Below, piece after piece: positions 12,840 through 14,243 of a DNA stretch of 14,243 nucleotides. Under the pieces are notes generated by a model. The model saw only the letters and a list, made by a program, of their open reading frames with translations, ran no database searches and was not told where the DNA came from. The stretch is from Deltaproteobacteria bacterium (GTDB taxonomy: Bacteria; Desulfobacterota; Syntrophobacteria; BM002), in the NCBI GenBank assembly GCA_020350905.1, contig CP070843.1:1341804-1356046 (forward strand), in the 5' to 3' direction. Each line of letters begins with the position of its first letter. Position 1 is the first letter of the stretch. Both the position numbers and the translations under genes were made by a program.

Positions 12840-14243
12840 ATGGCCACATCCACGTATCCCCACCTACCTGTGATGTTGGTGGATGATGAGATACAGGCTC
12901 TGGACAGCTTTGAACTGGCGCTCCGTTCCGGAAACATGAATAACTTTATTCGTTGTCAGGATAGTCGGGATGTCATTTCTTTGCTGACGGAGCAAGAAAT
13001 CGAAGTCATGCTGCTGGACTTGAGAATGCCGCACCTGTCGGGTGAAGAACTGCTCCCACAGGTTACCAGTGATTTCCCCCATGTCCCAGTTATCGTCATT
13101 ACTGGAGCAGACGATGTAGAAACAGCGGTCAGGTGTATGAAGGCTGGTGCCTTTGATTACATTGTTAAGCCGGTTGAAAGGAGTCGCCTTGTTGCCAGTG
13201 TTAAGAGAGCCGTAGAGCTTGGTGAATTGAGGCGGCAAAACCAGTTGCTCAAAGCTCACGTCTTATCCGATCAGCTTCAAAATCCTGAAGCATTTTCAGA
13301 GATAATTACCACCAGCAAAATAATGAGATCCATCTTTCAGTATATTGAATCAATTGCCACCAGCCCGCAACCTGTCCTCATAACGGGTGCTACCGGTGTG
13401 GGCAAGGAGTTGGTGGCCAGAGCGGTTCATGCGATCAGCAGGCGCCAAGGAGATTTCATTGCAGTTAATGTTGCTGGTCTGGATGACAGCGTCTTTGCCG
13501 ATACTCTTTTTGGACACAGGAAAGGTGCTTTCACCGGTGCCGACCAGACCCGCATCGGCTTAGCGGAAAAGGCATTCGGGGGTACCCTTTTTCTGGATGA
13601 GATAGGTGATCTGAGCCCTGCTTCCCAGGTAAAACTCCTGCGTTTTTTGCAGGAAGGTGAATTCTTCCCCCTGGGATCAGACGTTGCCAAGCGCTCAGAT
13701 GCCCGGATAGTAGTAGCCACCAACCAAGAGCTCGAGACATTGCAGAACGCAGGCACGTTTCGGAAGGATCTTTATTACAGGTTGCGTATTCATCATGTCC
13801 ATATTCCACCACTTCGTGAGCGCACAGAGGACTTGCCTCTTCTTCTGAACCATTTCTTGGAAAAGGCAGCAAAAATACTGGGCAAAAAGAAACCAACCCC
13901 GCCGAAAGAGTTGATAACCCTCCTCGGTGCATATCATTTTCCTGGAAATATTAGGGAACTGGAATCGCTAATTTTCGACGCTGTCAGCAAGCATACCTCT
14001 GGAAAGATCTCAACCAAGGTGTTCAAGGAGTACATCTCTCAGAAACAGCCCACCTTTTCAACAGATTCAGAAGAAATGGTGCCAAAGGAGACTCCTTTGC
14101 TATCCTTCTCGGAGCAATTACCTACCCTTAAACAGGCTGAACAGTTGCTGATTTCTGAGGCCATGAAACGCTCCGACAGCAACCAGGCCATCGCTGCCAT
14201 GCATCTGGGCATATCCCGCCAAGCGTTGAATCGACGTCTGAGA
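12840..14243 (+). CDS. NtrC-family sigma54-dependent response regulator (3' end outside window)
   Basis: 468 codons are open to the window edge without a stop. The receiver domain (about 8-125) has Asp15/Asp16, phospho-acceptor Asp60 (LLDLRMP), Thr in VIVITGA and Lys in YIVKPV. The AAA+ domain (about 155-385) has Walker A GATGVGKE (183-190), the sigma54-contacting GAFTGA loop (229-234) and Walker B LFLDEIGD. The last about 40 residues are a Fis-type helix-turn-helix (SNQAIAAMHLGISRQALNRRL), cut near its end. It therefore activates sigma54 promoters by ATP hydrolysis after phosphorylation by the preceding kinase. AAGGAGA (12826-12832) lies 7 bases before ATG 12840; an in-frame GTG at 12837 is less likely as the start. 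The only good -24/-12 promoter in the window is at 6505-6520. Confidence 0.93.
   Translation, partial: MATSTYPHLPVMLVDDEIQALDSFELALRSGNMNNFIRCQDSRDVISLLTEQEIEVMLLDLRMPHLSGEELLPQVTSDFPHVPVIVITGADDVETAVRCMKAGAFDYIVKPVERSRLVASVKRAVELGELRRQNQLLKAHVLSDQLQNPEAFSEIITTSKIMRSIFQYIESIATSPQPVLITGATGVGKELVARAVHAISRRQGDFIAVNVAGLDDSVFADTLFGHRKGAFTGADQTRIGLAEKAFGGTLFLDEIGDLSPASQVKLLRFLQEGEFFPLGSDVAKRSDARIVVATNQELETLQNAGTFRKDLYYRLRIHHVHIPPLRERTEDLPLLLNHFLEKAAKILGKKKPTPPKELITLLGAYHFPGNIRELESLIFDAVSKHTSGKISTKVFKEYISQKQPTFSTDSEEMVPKETPLLSFSEQLPTLKQAEQLLISEAMKRSDSNQAIAAMHLGISRQALNRRLR

Overview
The window reads as a chromosomal segment of an anaerobic bacterium with about half G+C. A Desulfobacterota (former Deltaproteobacteria)-like organism is my best guess. 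The basis is a fused oxygen-sensitive acyl-CoA dehydratase-type activase, a sigma54 two-component pair, and intergenic 7-bp repeat arrays. No rRNA or other taxonomic marker is present. All genes lie on the + strand.

Region 1 (7-6046) is the most interesting part. It looks like a compact bacterial ubiquitin-like conjugation cassette joined to a protein unfoldase. In order it holds: an ArsR-type regulator; a 123-aa candidate ubiquitin-like modifier ending in Gly-Gly-Phe; a 375-aa protein whose C-terminal part resembles an E2 (UBC) fold with a candidate catalytic Cys308; an unrecognised 194-aa protein; a ClpX-like AAA+ ATPase lacking the zinc-binding domain and any recognisable ClpP-docking IGF loop; a JAMM/JAB isopeptidase overlapping the ATPase gene by one base; and a 433-aa E1 with a degenerate first Rossmann domain and an intact second one, a pseudo-dimer layout recalling eukaryotic E1s. 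A working model is: JAB trims the modifier tail to expose GG, the E1 and E2 activate and transfer it, the AAA+ ring unfolds tagged proteins, and JAB removes the tag. E1, JAB and AAA+ are read with confidence from motifs. The modifier and E2 calls rest on short motifs plus context.

Region 2 (6047-6559) is non-coding. It has 7-bp repeat tracts interrupted by a G+C-rich double hairpin, a palindrome, and a good -24/-12 sigma54 promoter at 6505-6520, about 40 bases before the next start codon.

Region 3 (6560-10971) holds two genes spaced by 2 bases: a 1026-aa protein with two ASKHA activase domains plus a large C-terminal domain, and a 442-aa Cys-rich partner. They form an ATP-driven iron-sulfur electron-transfer system of the 2-hydroxyacyl-CoA dehydratase activator superfamily with unknown substrate.

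Region 4 (11070-14243) holds a membrane histidine kinase whose sensor is a CDP-alcohol phosphatidyltransferase-like domain with a damaged active-site motif, then PAS, HisKA and HATPase domains. It is followed by an NtrC-type sigma54 activator that runs off the window end. The sigma54 promoter before the activase operon is a natural target for this pair.

The three regions behind the Ubl, JAB and E1 genes each carry a different heptamer repeat tract soon after the stop codon, a pattern not seen elsewhere in the window.
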